A stretch of DNA of 64,000 nt from Candidatus Gastranaerophilales bacterium (GCA_944322675.1 CALUPO010000003.1:62001-126000); one strand, 5' to 3'; positions 10,455 through 19,808 are shown, counted from the first letter of the stretch. The notes: generated by a model not told the origin, from the letters alone. Made by a program: numbers and translations.

Positions 10455-11303
10455 TCATATATTATTTTGAGTTTTATATAAATCTAACGTATTTTGAAGT
10501 AACATTGCTATTGTCATTGGACCTACACCTTTTGGCACAGGAGTAATAAAATTACATTTCTCAAAAACATCATTAAAATCAACATCGCCTGTAAGTTTAT
10601 TATTTTTATCACGATTAATTCCAACATCAATAATTACAGCATTTTCTTTTATAAATGTTGAATTTATAAGATGAGCTTTGCCAATGGCGGAAATTAAAAT
10701 ATCTGCCGTTTGGGTAATTTGTTTTAAATTTTCAGTTTTAGAATGACAAACAGTAACCGTTGCATCATTATTTAAAAGTAGTAAAGCCAAAGGTCTGCCA
10801 ACAATATTTGAACGTCCTATAATAACAACGTGTTTTCCTTTTATTTCAATATTATATGCATTCAATAATTTTAAAATTCCGCATGGTGTGCAAGCAACAC
10901 TATATGGAGTCATATTTAATGCAAGTTTTCCAACATTATATGGATGAAATCCATCAACATCCTTTAATGGTGATATTGTTTCTATTATCAAATTGGAATT
11001 TATATGACTTGGAAGCGGCATCTGTACGAGAATAGCATTAACTCTTATATCTTCATTAAGTTGTTTTATTATATCCAAAAGCTTGTCTTGTTTTATTTTT
11101 TCATCAAAATGTAAAACTTCTGATTCAATTCCAACTTCAAGACATCTTTTTTGTTTATTTTTAACATATATTTGACTAGCATTGTCATTACCAACAAGTA
11201 TAACAACAAGTTTAGGCTTAACTTTTAGTTTATTAACTTCATATTTTATATTATTTATTATTTTATTTGCATAAGATAAACCATCAATAATTGTTGCTGT
11301 CAT
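10455..11303 (-). CDS. folD: bifunctional methylenetetrahydrofolate dehydrogenase/cyclohydrolase
   Basis: Converts 5,10-methylene-THF to 10-formyl-THF via methenyl-THF. The 282 residues are family length and show YVKNKQKRC (catalytic Tyr and Lys), VQMPLPSHI, TPCGILKLL, and the nucleotide-binding GRSNIVGRPLALLL motif, plus PVPKGVGPMTIAMLLQNT near the C-terminus. It is the last gene of a minus-strand run behind a CooC-like ATPase (18 bases between them) and a MetE-like methyltransferase. That neighbourhood ties it to methyl-group metabolism. Confidence 0.96.
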   Translation of the reverse strand: MTATIIDGLSYANKIINNIKYEVNKLKVKPKLVVILVGNDNASQIYVKNKQKRCLEVGIESEVLHFDEKIKQDKLLDIIKQLNEDIRVNAILVQMPLPSHINSNLIIETISPLKDVDGFHPYNVGKLALNMTPYSVACTPCGILKLLNAYNIEIKGKHVVIIGRSNIVGRPLALLLLNNDATVTVCHSKTENLKQITQTADILISAIGKAHLINSTFIKENAVIIDVGINRDKNNKLTGDVDFNDVFEKCNFITPVPKGVGPMTIAMLLQNTLDLYKTQNNI

Positions 11304-11321
11304 ATAATTTCCTTTTAGAAG

Positions 11322-12062
11322 TTAAATTTGTGGTAAATTAAATCTTGAGTATATATTTTGTAAGCTTTCTTTTATTTTAGCAGAATTTTTTGTAAACTTA
11401 TCTATATTTTCATCATGGTCAATTATTCCAAAAACATCAAGCTTACATTCATTTAATAATTCATAAATATCATTTTTATATGGTTCTTTAGCATTATTTA
11501 ACAAAACTCCAATTTGACCATTATATGCATATTTTGAAGAAAATTCATAAATCCTTTTAGCAAGCTCAATTGAATTTTTATGAGGTTTAGAAACTATTAA
11601 AGCAAGGTCAATATTTGTATCAACAAGTTGGTACAAATATTTTAAATCAAATTCACAATCAAAAATAACAAAATCATAATGAGAAATAAGCTTTAAAAGT
11701 GCATCATTAATTTGTTTGGTAATTGGACATCTACAATCTTTTGAAGCTATTAACCAGGAAACAATAATGTCTGTATTATCATCTAATTTAACAAGAATAT
11801 CTTCCAGGGCCCACTCAATATATTCTTGCTTGGTCATTTTTGAAGGAATGCCTGTTTTATATTCGTGTTTACCAGCTCTTATACCATAAATGGTATTTCT
11901 TATATCAAGTCCAAAAGTATAGCCTAACTCACATGTAAGATCATTATCAAACAACAAAATTGATTTATCAGGAAAATATTCTTTTAATAAATTCATAAAG
12001 GCTTTAACAATTGTCGTTTTTCCACTGCCGCTTTTACCTGTTATAGCTATTGTTTTAGTCAT
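11322..12062 (-). CDS. CooC-like P-loop ATPase (MinD/ParA superfamily metal-insertion ATPase)
   Basis: 246 residues with a deviant Walker A loop G9-K-S-G-S-G-K-T16, a switch-I-like DNDL segment, a VIFDCEFDL Walker B region, and C110-R-C112 in the position of the CxC metal-binding pair of CooC, the ATPase that helps insert nickel into CO dehydrogenase. No CO dehydrogenase lies in the window. It sits 3 bases after the MetE-like gene and before folD, so it may activate a metal or corrinoid enzyme in one-carbon metabolism. Family membership is well supported; the client protein is inference. Confidence 0.75.
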   Translation of the reverse strand: MTKTIAITGKSGSGKTTIVKAFMNLLKEYFPDKSILLFDNDLTCELGYTFGLDIRNTIYGIRAGKHEYKTGIPSKMTKQEYIEWALEDILVKLDDNTDIIVSWLIASKDCRCPITKQINDALLKLISHYDFVIFDCEFDLKYLYQLVDTNIDLALIVSKPHKNSIELAKRIYEFSSKYAYNGQIGVLLNNAKEPYKNDIYELLNECKLDVFGIIDHDENIDKFTKNSAKIKESLQNIYSRFNLPQI

Positions 12063-12065
12063 AAT

Positions 12066-13157
12066 TTAAAATACTTTCTCTTTATATTTTTCTTTTATAT
12101 TTTCAGCAAATTGTGAAGTTAACTTACAAGCTTTTAAAGCAAGTTCTTTTGACAAACCGCCACATCCACAAGATGGTGTAAAAATACTTTGTTTTATTAT
12201 TTTATCTTTGTTTATACCTTTTTGTTCTAATTTAAATAAAATATTATGAAATTTTTTATCTAAAATATCATAATTAATAATCTCAAGTTCATTAACATCC
12301 AAAGTTGGTACAATCCCCCACGCAATTATACCGCCTTTGTCAAGAAAATTTGATATATAATTTGAATACAATTCAATATTATCCGAATAAGAATAAGCAT
12401 CAAAATTAAGAATGTCAACGTTTATGCTAGTAAGCATATCCCACAGCATTTTGCCACAACAATGTATGGCCGTAATCGCACCAAAAGACTTTAATATATT
12501 TGACATATCATTTAGTATATTTTTTACCATATTTATATCAATAGTTAAAAATGCACAGGTTCCAATATGGCTTAAACTTGGCTCATCCATGAATATAACG
12601 GGAGTAATATTTTTATTTGCATTTTTTATTTGTTCAATTTGCCACAATGCTTTCAATGTTAAAGTTTTAATGGCTATATCTCGTAAAGTGTCATCATAAA
12701 AAACACTTACATTATTTGCATCGGTTAATGAAGTTGAAAAACTAAAAGGACCTACTATTTGACCTTTTACAAAAGACAAAGTTTTGTCATCTTTTATTTT
12801 TGATATGAATTTGTCAAAAGTTGAGGTATATGGTTTTGATATTTTATATTTTTCCAAATTTGTAAAATCACCATTAATAATAGCTTCATAATCCATATAA
12901 AAATCTTCAAGTGCAATAAAAAATTCATCACTTTCGTTATCAATAAAAAACTTGTTATTTTTGTCATCAAAAACAATCCCTGGCATATTTTGCAAAACCT
13001 GCGAAGTCATATCTTCAAGTTTATTAACATTTGCCATTTGTGGAAATAAAGGCATTTCTTTAAAACATTCAAAAATTAAATCAATACCTTCATTTGAATC
13101 TTTGTGTGGTAAACTTCCTACAGCTGTTGCAATTAATGATGGCTTCTTTATAATCAA
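12066..13157 (-). CDS. MetE/UroD-superfamily methyltransferase (core methionine synthase-like)
   Basis: 363 residues matching only the C-terminal, catalytic half of cobalamin-independent methionine synthase. An N-terminal ATAVGSLPH leads the barrel, H232-C-C234 provides an HxC zinc pair, and a late SCGCGG segment near residue 330 gives the third ligand. Such short 'core' MetE proteins usually take methyl groups from a corrinoid protein or another donor rather than from polyglutamyl-folate. The start is a TTG at 13157 behind an AAAGGG site; no ATG is near. First gene of the operon with the CooC-like ATPase and folD. The methyl donor is not shown by sequence. Confidence 0.75.
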   Translation of the reverse strand: MIIKKPSLIATAVGSLPHKDSNEGIDLIFECFKEMPLFPQMANVNKLEDMTSQVLQNMPGIVFDDKNNKFFIDNESDEFFIALEDFYMDYEAIINGDFTNLEKYKISKPYTSTFDKFISKIKDDKTLSFVKGQIVGPFSFSTSLTDANNVSVFYDDTLRDIAIKTLTLKALWQIEQIKNANKNITPVIFMDEPSLSHIGTCAFLTIDINMVKNILNDMSNILKSFGAITAIHCCGKMLWDMLTSINVDILNFDAYSYSDNIELYSNYISNFLDKGGIIAWGIVPTLDVNELEIINYDILDKKFHNILFKLEQKGINKDKIIKQSIFTPSCGCGGLSKELALKACKLTSQFAENIKEKYKEKVF

Positions 13158-13265
13158 TATGTTACCCTTTCCCTCAAGTCTAAATTTGGAAATATATTTA
13201 ATTTTATCAAAATTATTTTAATTTTTCAAATTTATTAATTTCTATAACAAAAATGACAAATTATA

Positions 13266-13294
13266 TTGACTTTTTAATGTATTTTAGATACTAT
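13266..13294 (+). promoter_or_regulatory. sigma-70-type promoter for the metalloprotease gene
   Basis: TTGACT (13266-13271), a 17-base spacer and TACTAT (13289-13294). It lies about 40 bases upstream of the ATG at 13334 and nothing else starts there on the plus strand. Confidence 0.65.
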
Positions 13295-13333
13295 ACATGT
13301 ATATTTGGTCTTTAAATTAGGGAAGCATTAGAA

Positions 13334-14792
13334 ATGCAAGTTTTAAGTTATAAAAATATTAGTGCTATCAGTTTTAAACAATCTCAGGAAACAAAAAATA
13401 ATTTTAAGAAAGAAAATTTTCAAAACAGTAAACAAAAATCATTTATCCTAAAGGTTTGTCTGCTTCAAATTATGGAATCTTGCTAAAACAAGCTAATAAA
13501 ACATCTTTTAAAGGTCGGGAACTTCGCAAAGCAAGTGATGTTGAAAAATTGTTAAATGATATGGGGATAAAATCATCTTTTAAGGGAAGTGACCTTGTTG
13601 CTGATTGTTCATACAAAATGGTAGAAGTTTTGAACAATTTTTTGGAAAAAAGTCTCTTCCAAAAGAGATAAATTTTTTAAGTTTTAAAGAATTCGCTCCA
13701 AATAAAAAAAACGATTCAACTCTTGATTGGTTTAAACCATGGAACCATGCCGTTGAATTTAATAAAGATCAAGATTGTTATGAATCAAAAGCCAAATTAA
13801 AATCTCAATCTTTACATGATCGATATGGTTCAATATTTAGTGAAGGTTCACCTTTTGATTCTACATCAAGCTATTTATCAACTTTTGCACATGAAATGGG
13901 GCATTGTGCACATCATCAAAGAATTTTAGATACTTCAAGAACATCATTTTTTGCTAGTAAATGTTGGAATACTTTAAATAACAAAACCGTTCCAAAAGGT
14001 ATTGGCACAATTATGACAAAATGGAAATTAGGTCATTATGCAAATAAAAACTTAAATGAACATATGGCTAATAGAATTGCAAGGGATATATGTAATAATT
14101 ATGATGACTACTATGAATTATATCTAGGTTATGAAGATGATTTAAAATATGCTGATATTTTTGATAGAAAATGGGGAAAAATTGACCCTCTTCATCCACA
14201 ATTATATCTTGATTTTTATGACCAACAAATTTGGAATGCAGGTGCTGGCGGATATATTGGAGAAGATGGAGAATATCACAATTTAAAAATAAAAGAAGCT
14301 GAAGATAAAGCAAATGAGTTTATTGAAATGGCTGAAAAAATTACAACAAAAGAAGACATAAAAATTGAAGACGTTGATTTATACATGGTTAAAGAGTTTT
14401 TGAACAATCCACAAAAAGCTAGCGAATATTTTGAGCCTACACAAACATATGAAATTATGCATACAATCAACGGGGGCAATAACCCTTATGAATTTAATCC
14501 AAAAGAACATTTAATTAATACTGGACGTATTCTGGTTAGTGGAGTGAATGATTTGCTGAAACATCCGGTTCGTAATATAGCAGCATGTGTAACAGGAATT
14601 GATAGATTAGGAAAACATCCGAATACTGAAAAAGTAGTTAGAGAAATATACCATTTAGAAGGTACTGTTTCAGAACCTGCTGGTGCAATTGAACAAAAAA
14701 CATCCATTATTGATAAAGTTTCTTCTTTATTTTCCGGAAAATCTGCAAGACAACATCAACAACTGCGTCAACAAAAACATATGCTTTTTTAA
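13334..14792 (+). pseudogene. HExxH metalloprotease-like gene interrupted by two -1 frameshifts
   Basis: The ATG at 13334 opens a frame (MQVLSYKNISAISFKQ...) with an SFK motif at residues 13-15. It runs out at 13485, but the protein continues in the -1 frame from about 13440 (PKGLSASNYGILLKQANK) and again in a further -1 frame from about 13640-13660, after a TTTTTTGG/AAAAAA tract. The last frame carries F-A-H-E-M-G-H (13890-13904), a zinc HExxH site. Restoring both shifts gives one continuous protein of about 485 residues. Both lesions look like single-base losses, the second in a homopolymer region, so either true decay or sequencing error is possible. The promoter is intact. Confidence 0.7.
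13605..14792 (+). CDS. 3' open frame of the disrupted gene: putative zinc metallopeptidase domain
   Basis: The longest intact part of the disrupted gene, about 395 codons. HEMGH at 13890-13904 sits in FAHEMGHCAHHQR, the zinc-site helix of a gluzincin- or metzincin-like peptidase; a third ligand may be the Glu in NLNEHMANRIARD some 50 residues later. The C-terminal part is helical, acidic, then basic, without membrane segments. No ribosome binding site supports a start at 13605, so on its own this is probably a fragment read only if upstream shifts are corrected. The substrate is unknown. Confidence 0.6.
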   Translation: MFIQNGRSFEQFFGKKSLPKEINFLSFKEFAPNKKNDSTLDWFKPWNHAVEFNKDQDCYESKAKLKSQSLHDRYGSIFSEGSPFDSTSSYLSTFAHEMGHCAHHQRILDTSRTSFFASKCWNTLNNKTVPKGIGTIMTKWKLGHYANKNLNEHMANRIARDICNNYDDYYELYLGYEDDLKYADIFDRKWGKIDPLHPQLYLDFYDQQIWNAGAGGYIGEDGEYHNLKIKEAEDKANEFIEMAEKITTKEDIKIEDVDLYMVKEFLNNPQKASEYFEPTQTYEIMHTINGGNNPYEFNPKEHLINTGRILVSGVNDLLKHPVRNIAACVTGIDRLGKHPNTEKVVREIYHLEGTVSEPAGAIEQKTSIIDKVSSLFSGKSARQHQQLRQQKHMLF

Positions 14793-14805
14793 AAAAGGAT
14801 AAATT

Positions 14806-14987
14806 ATGATAAATAATATCTCACAATTGAATAATATAAAATATTATAAATCTCAAAAAATGCAAAAAACTTCGAATTTGTCAGATGTATATTTATAGGA
14901 GAAATTGACTTTATTGCAGGTACACAAGCAAGAGTTATTTTAGAAGCCTTTGGATATAAAATTGGATTATGTAATAGAAGAAAATAA
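14806..14987 (+). pseudogene. remnant of a small unknown gene with the same style of N-terminus
   Basis: After an AAAAAAGGAT site an ATG at 14806 opens MINNISQLNNIKYYKSQ, 30 codons long and ending at 14898. Another frame then continues as RCIFIGEIDFIAGTQARVIL to a stop at 14987, so a frameshift near 14875 would join them. The Asn-rich start resembles other proteins of the SFG/SFK set. It is probably a decayed short gene; there is too little to name it. Confidence 0.35.
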
Positions 14988-14994
14988 TTTTAAA

Positions 14995-15339
14995 TTATTT
15001 CTTATCTAAATTGTACTTTCCCCACAACTTGTAACTAAAAAACATATCATTTATTTCGATGTTATAGTCTTGTGAAAAAGAGTTAAACCGCTTCACTAAA
15101 GCATTTTTTTGCAACATAAGCTCATTTGCAACAACAGCATTTTGACAGGCAATTGATAAAACTTTTAAATCATTGATTTTTAAAGGTTGAGTGAATTTTA
15201 AAATTTTTTCACTCACAATTTTTGACCATATTTCATTTATAAGCTCAGTTTGATTCTGAGATTTAAAATTAAAACTCTTTTTAAGTCCGTTAATAATTTC
15301 ATCAACAGTTTGAAATTCTGTATATAATATTTTTTTCAT
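14995..15339 (-). CDS. DUF721/DciA-like protein
   Basis: 114 residues from the ATG at 15339 (MKKILYTEF...); an upstream in-frame start would run into the divergent S4-domain gene. The fold pattern matches DUF721: helical N-terminus, W-SKIVSEKILKFTQPLKI, LKVLSIACQNAVVANELML and a late Asn/Phe-rich stretch. In many bacteria lacking DnaC/DnaI, DUF721 proteins (DciA) load the replicative helicase. The assignment rests on this pattern alone. It is divergent from rqcP across 47 bases. Confidence 0.65.
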   Translation of the reverse strand: MKKILYTEFQTVDEIINGLKKSFNFKSQNQTELINEIWSKIVSEKILKFTQPLKINDLKVLSIACQNAVVANELMLQKNALVKRFNSFSQDYNIEINDMFFSYKLWGKYNLDKK

Positions 15340-15386
15340 AAAATATATGATATCATAAAATAAAAAAGCATAAGGATAATAAAGTA

Positions 15387-15632
15387 ATGAGACTTGACAA
15401 ATTTTTAAAAGTATCACGTATTATAAAAAGAAGAACAGTTGCAAATGAGGTTTCTGAAATGGGGTGTATTTTGGTAAATGATAAACCTGCAAAACCCTCA
15501 AAACAAATCAAAGTTGGTGATATTATTACAGTCATATCCAAAACATCTCAATTTCAATATAAAGTTATTAATGTACCAAATAAAAATATTTCAATTCAAG
15601 AAGCTCAAACTTTATATGAAAAATTAGATTGA
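15387..15632 (+). CDS. rqcP: S4-domain RNA-binding protein, RqcP/YabO-like
   Basis: 81 residues forming a single S4 domain: M-R-L-D-K-F-L-K-V-S-R at the start, RRTVANEVSEMG, then NDKPAKPSKQIKVGDII. Its length and start match RqcP (YabO), which binds stalled 50S subunits and works with RqcH in ribosome quality control; the Hsp15 family is the other candidate but is longer. An AAGGA site precedes the ATG at rather long spacing. It is followed by metK after 77 bases. Confidence 0.8.
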   Translation: MRLDKFLKVSRIIKRRTVANEVSEMGCILVNDKPAKPSKQIKVGDIITVISKTSQFQYKVINVPNKNISIQEAQTLYEKLD

Positions 15633-15709
15633 CTTAATAATTTATAGTATAATAAAAACTATATAGGCATGATAGTAAATTTTTTACTAAAAAATAATAG
15701 GAGAAAAAA

Positions 15710-16981
15710 ATGACATCAAAAAGATTTTTATTTACATCAGAATCTGTAACAGAAGGTCATCCAGATAAAGTGTGTGACCAAATTTCAGATGCTATTTTAG
15801 ATGAATTTTTAACAAAAGATTCAAAATCAAGAGTTGCTGCTGAAACTTCAGTTACAACCGGTATGGTTTTGGTTTCAGGTGAAATAACCTCAAATTGTTA
15901 TGTTGATATTCCAAGTGTTATAAGAAATACCATTAAAAATATAGGATATAATGGTGAAGAAGGCGGCGGTTTTGATTATAAAACTTGTGCCGTTTTAACA
16001 AGTATTGACGAACAATCATCTGATATATCATGTGGTGTCAATAAAGCATTTGAAACACGTGATAATAATGCTAATGTTTCAACTTCTGAAACAGAAGAAA
16101 TTGGTGCAGGTGATCAAGGTATTATGTTTGGGTTTGCCTGTGATGAAACACCAGAGTTAATGCCATTGCCAATAAGCTTAGCACACAAACTTTCATACAG
16201 ATTGGCTCAAGTACGTAAGGAAGGTATCTTAAAATACCTTCGTCCTGATGGAAAATCACAAGTTACTGTTGAATATATTGATAACAAACCAAATCGAATT
16301 GATACTATTGTTTTATCTACTCAACATGATCCTGAAATAAATGGTATTTCAGATAATGAAAAAATTCAGGAAATTATACGTAATGATTTAATAAAATATG
16401 TCATAAATACTGTATTTGAAAATGAAACTATAAAGCCTGATAATAATACAAAATATTTAATAAATCCATCAGGTAGATTTGTAATTGGTGGCCCACAAGG
16501 TGATGCAGGACTTACAGGACGAAAAATAATTGTTGATACATATGGTGGCTATTCTCGCCATGGTGGTGGTGCTTTTTCTGGTAAAGATCCTACAAAAGTT
16601 GACCGTTCTGCTGCTTATGCGGCTAGATATGTTGCAAAAAATATTGTAGCTGCTAAACTTGCTTCTAAATGCGAAGTTGAAGTTGCATATGCAATTGGTG
16701 TTGCAAAACCTGTTTCAGTTATGGTTGATACATTTGGAACCGGAAAAATAAGTGATGATGAAATTCAACAATTAATTGAAGATAATTTTGATTTATCACC
16801 ATCTGCTATAATAAATAATTTTGATTTAAGAAACTTACCAGCAAAAAATAATGGTAAATTTTATCAAAAACTTGCAGCATATGGACATATGGGACGTACT
16901 GATTTTGAAATTCCATGGGAAAAACTTGATAAAGTTGAAATTTTAAAAGAACAAGCTTCAAAATATGCAGTATTAGCATAA
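15710..16981 (+). CDS. metK: S-adenosylmethionine synthetase
   Basis: Makes S-adenosylmethionine from methionine and ATP. The 423 residues contain the three family signatures: [18 protein letters not shown] at the N-terminus, [15 protein letters not shown] near residue 125, and [19 protein letters not shown] near 285. Length is slightly above the usual 390 because of insertions in the central domain. A TAGGAG site lies 8 bases before the ATG. The 77-base leader holds only a small AT hairpin (TAGTAAA/TTTACTA), not a SAM riboswitch. A perfect hairpin terminator follows. Confidence 0.97.
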   Translation: MTSKRFLFTSESVTEGHPDKVCDQISDAILDEFLTKDSKSRVAAETSVTTGMVLVSGEITSNCYVDIPSVIRNTIKNIGYNGEEGGGFDYKTCAVLTSIDEQSSDISCGVNKAFETRDNNANVSTSETEEIGAGDQGIMFGFACDETPELMPLPISLAHKLSYRLAQVRKEGILKYLRPDGKSQVTVEYIDNKPNRIDTIVLSTQHDPEINGISDNEKIQEIIRNDLIKYVINTVFENETIKPDNNTKYLINPSGRFVIGGPQGDAGLTGRKIIVDTYGGYSRHGGGAFSGKDPTKVDRSAAYAARYVAKNIVAAKLASKCEVEVAYAIGVAKPVSVMVDTFGTGKISDDEIQQLIEDNFDLSPSAIINNFDLRNLPAKNNGKFYQKLAAYGHMGRTDFEIPWEKLDKVEILKEQASKYAVLA

Positions 16982-17006
16982 TTTAGTTTAAGTTTAAAGT
17001 TTAAAT

Positions 17007-17036
17007 AAATAATCCCGCTTAAAAGCGGGATTATTT
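17007..17036. terminator. bidirectional terminator between metK and carbonic anhydrase
   Basis: A perfect inverted repeat with arms AAATAATCCCGC and GCGGGATTATTT around TTAAAA. The right arm overlaps the stop codon of the convergent carbonic anhydrase gene, so the hairpin serves both transcripts. Confidence 0.9.
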
Positions 17037-17700
17037 ATGACTGGTTATTTTTTAAAAACTCAACTTTACCGCTATCTAAATGATAATATGCCGGTAATAT
17101 TTTTAAACCTTTATTTTTAATATAATAGCTTAAAATTTTATCAGATTTTATTAAATTATTTGTTACATATAATGCATTATTTTTAATTGTTGAAGTGAGT
17201 TTATCTTCTTTTGAATTTTCATCATACATTTTTAAAGCAGGTTCAATTGAATGAGTTAAACTTGAAATAAACTTTGATTCATGAACATTTTCTAAAGTAG
17301 CTGTAACAGCACCACAGTTTTCATGCCCCATAACAATAACAAGTTTTACACCTAAATGGACAACCGCATACTCAACGCTGCCAATGACATGATTATCAAG
17401 AACATTGCCTGCATTACGTATTTCAAAAATATCACCTAATCCCTGGTCAAAAATAAGTGAAGGAGGAACACGAGAATCAGAACACGTTATTACAATGGCA
17501 AACGGATGTTGCATTTTTTGAAGTTCCATTCTTCTTTCTTTTGTCTGATCAGGATGTTTTTCTTTCATAGTTTGAAATCTTAAATTACCTTCTTTTAAAA
17601 TTTTTAATGCCTCATCAGCTGATAAATTTTTAATTTCATGAGCATAAGAACACTTAATAAAAAAACAAATAATACCTATTAATAGAATAAATTTTTTCAT
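17035..17700 (-). CDS. beta-class carbonic anhydrase, exported
   Basis: Interconverts CO2 and bicarbonate. The 221 residues carry the zinc and catalytic set of beta carbonic anhydrases: TCSDSRVPP (Cys and the Asp-Arg dyad), EIRNAGN, and GHENCGAV (His and Cys ligands). A hydrophobic N-terminus (MKKFILLIGIICFFIKCSYA-H) is a signal peptide, placing the enzyme in the periplasm, which is less usual than a cytosolic one. It is convergent with metK and followed upstream by panD in the same direction. Confidence 0.92.
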   Translation of the reverse strand: MKKFILLIGIICFFIKCSYAHEIKNLSADEALKILKEGNLRFQTMKEKHPDQTKERRMELQKMQHPFAIVITCSDSRVPPSLIFDQGLGDIFEIRNAGNVLDNHVIGSVEYAVVHLGVKLVIVMGHENCGAVTATLENVHESKFISSLTHSIEPALKMYDENSKEDKLTSTIKNNALYVTNNLIKSDKILSYYIKNKGLKILPAYYHLDSGKVEFLKNNQS

Positions 17701-17758
17701 TTATAATACCTACAATTTAACTAACTATAAAAAATTATAATACTTTAAAATATTTTAG

Positions 17759-18109
17759 CTAATTTTTTATTCTATTATTATCATCAACCATAACAATACT
17801 TGGTTTAAAATTTTTATATTCATCAATAGTCATTGCAGCATATGCAACAATTATAACCTTATCACCAATAGCAACTTTTCTTGCTGCAGCCCCATTTAAA
17901 CATATACATCCAGAATTTTTTTCACCTTTAATTATATAAGTTTGAAAACGTTCACCATTATTTATATCTAAAATTTCAACTTTTTGACCTTCATATAAAT
18001 TGGCTTCATTTAAAAGTATTTCATCAATTGTTATTGAACCAATATAATTTAAATTTGCATCGGTAACTGTAGCTCTATGAATTTTTGCATATAAAAAATC
18101 TATTAACAT
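17759..18109 (-). CDS. panD: aspartate 1-decarboxylase
   Basis: Makes beta-alanine for pantothenate. The 116-residue proenzyme has the self-cleavage site Y22-I-G24-S25 where Ser25 becomes the pyruvoyl group, followed by [10 protein letters not shown]9, H11-R12 and Y59-like substrate residues, and the [20 protein letters not shown] block match the family. Length is typical. There is no ribosome binding site; a TATAAT ends 9 bases before the ATG, so the mRNA is probably nearly leaderless. No panB or panC in the window. Confidence 0.95.
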   Translation of the reverse strand: MLIDFLYAKIHRATVTDANLNYIGSITIDEILLNEANLYEGQKVEILDINNGERFQTYIIKGEKNSGCICLNGAAARKVAIGDKVIIVAYAAMTIDEYKNFKPSIVMVDDNNRIKN

Positions 18110-18118
18110 AACGTTATT

Positions 18119-18146
18119 ATTATAACAAAAACTAAAATAATATCAA
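18119..18146 (-). promoter_or_regulatory. panD promoter, near-leaderless
   Basis: On the minus strand TTGATA (18146-18141), a 16-base spacer and TATAAT (18124-18119). The expected transcript start is 2-3 bases before the panD ATG. Confidence 0.6.
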
Positions 18147-18224
18147 TAAAGTTTATTAATAATTTTTACAATTAACTGGATTTTTTTACTTGTTTTAAGT
18201 AAAATTTATTATAAGAGGTGTAGT

Positions 18225-19808
18225 ATGATTAATTTAATGATAAGTATTTTTATAAATAGCTTAATAATATTATTCACATATTTACTTATTTTTTTAATTT
18301 ATTATATTTGTGTTGTTTTTTCAGGCAAAAAAATCGGTAAGTTTGTAAATAAACTTGATAAAACAAAAGTTCAGGAACAAAAACTTGCTATAATAGTTTA
18401 TGCTGACAATAAAATTAATAATAATGAAATAACAAGCCTTCTTGAAACTTTGAATAATCAAGAATATGATAAAAATAATTATTTAATTAGTATAATTCTC
18501 GATGGATGCAGCGATGAGACAGCAAATATGCTTGAATTCATAGGTGGAGCAAAAATATACAAAACCGGTACTTATAACAACCCCATAGGAAAAGATGTAG
18601 CTATTTCTGATGTCCTTGAACGAACACTTGTTTCTTCAAATGCTCAAGGCTATATATTTTTAAATGCAAATAGACAAATTTCTGAAAAGTTTTTATCATC
18701 TGTTAATATTGCACTAAATTTAAATCCTGTAGTTGTTGGATTAACACAGATCATAAATAAACCTTTAACATTATATGAAAAAGTAAAAAAGGCTATACTT
18801 GATTATAATAATATCATAATCAATTTGGGACGAAGTGTATTAAATCTCGCTACTATCATTGATTCAGATGTTTGTGCAATACGTTTGGAAGTTTTAAATG
18901 AAATAAAATCTATTGATTTTTCAAGTGACGAAAGTGAACTAAAATACACTTTTTTACTTGCAAAATTCGGGTATGCACCTGTATTTAATCCATATATTGT
19001 TACAAAAATTGAATCCGAAAGGTATAATATAAAAAATATTAGTTTAAAATTTAAGTTAAATCTTTTTTTCAAATGTTTACCGCTTATTTTTACATCTTTT
19101 AATAGAAAATTTGCTGAACTTACGTTTTCGCTTTTATCACCAAATTATATAGTCGTATTATCTATTTATACACTTGTATTTGCTTTTTCGTATAATTATT
19201 TATTTTTTTATGATATAAAATTTATTTATTTTGTAGGTGTCTTAAGCTTTTTAACTTTTGGTTTATCTATATATTTTGTTAAATTTGATGCAAGAGAATT
19301 ATATTATTTATTAATTTCACCATTTATAAATAGTTTAAAAAAACATGAACTTGCCTATCAAAAGAAACTTGAATTAAAAAAATCACAAAATCCTGTTGAA
19401 AAATTAATTGTAAATGCAGCTGTTACCGATGGGCGTATTCAATTAAATTGTGAACTTAATTTGCTACAAGAAGATGGAATGAATAAGGTCATATTCAAAT
19501 TTAAACAGAAAAAATATGAAACAGATTCTTTTTTGCGTATGTATGATGCTATTGAAAATATAACAAAAAAATTAAATACACATGGTTTTAGCTTAAAAAT
19601 ATGTCAAAATTGCAAGTATTTTACACCTCATATTGATGGTTCTACAAATATGATTAAAGGATTTTGCACACGACCTGTTATGGAAGATGATAGATTATTT
19701 GATGATAAGAAATTATTATGGCAATGTTGTAGAAATTTTATTAAAGTAGAGGCTGAAAATAAAGATAATTTAATCCAATTAAGTAAGGTAAAAAATAAAA
19801 CTGACTAA
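18225..19808 (+). CDS. membrane glycosyltransferase (GT2-like) with Cys-rich C-terminal tail
   Basis: 527 residues. An N-terminal membrane helix (residues 5-30) leads a GT-A fold: LAIIVYADN, a DGCSDETANML nucleotide-sugar segment, and a middle with FLNANRQIS in place of the DxD region. Two or three more helices span about 285-345. The C-terminal 110 residues hold a separate soluble domain with CQNCKYF, GFCTRP and WQCCRNF, five cysteines that could bind zinc or an iron-sulfur cluster. The tail is unusual for the family. The sugar and acceptor are unknown. An AGAGGTG site sets the start. Confidence 0.75.
   Translation: MINLMISIFINSLIILFTYLLIFLIYYICVVFSGKKIGKFVNKLDKTKVQEQKLAIIVYADNKINNNEITSLLETLNNQEYDKNNYLISIILDGCSDETANMLEFIGGAKIYKTGTYNNPIGKDVAISDVLERTLVSSNAQGYIFLNANRQISEKFLSSVNIALNLNPVVVGLTQIINKPLTLYEKVKKAILDYNNIIINLGRSVLNLATIIDSDVCAIRLEVLNEIKSIDFSSDESELKYTFLLAKFGYAPVFNPYIVTKIESERYNIKNISLKFKLNLFFKCLPLIFTSFNRKFAELTFSLLSPNYIVVLSIYTLVFAFSYNYLFFYDIKFIYFVGVLSFLTFGLSIYFVKFDARELYYLLISPFINSLKKHELAYQKKLELKKSQNPVEKLIVNAAVTDGRIQLNCELNLLQEDGMNKVIFKFKQKKYETDSFLRMYDAIENITKKLNTHGFSLKICQNCKYFTPHIDGSTNMIKGFCTRPVMEDDRLFDDKKLLWQCCRNFIKVEAENKDNLIQLSKVKNKTD

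Noticed and set aside
12412-12699. Plus-strand open frame inside the MetE-like gene
   Set aside because: It lies within a conserved gene on the other strand and lacks a ribosome binding site.
15633-15709. A SAM riboswitch in the metK leader
   Set aside because: The leader is only 77 bases and holds a small AT hairpin, too short and unlike the known SAM classes.
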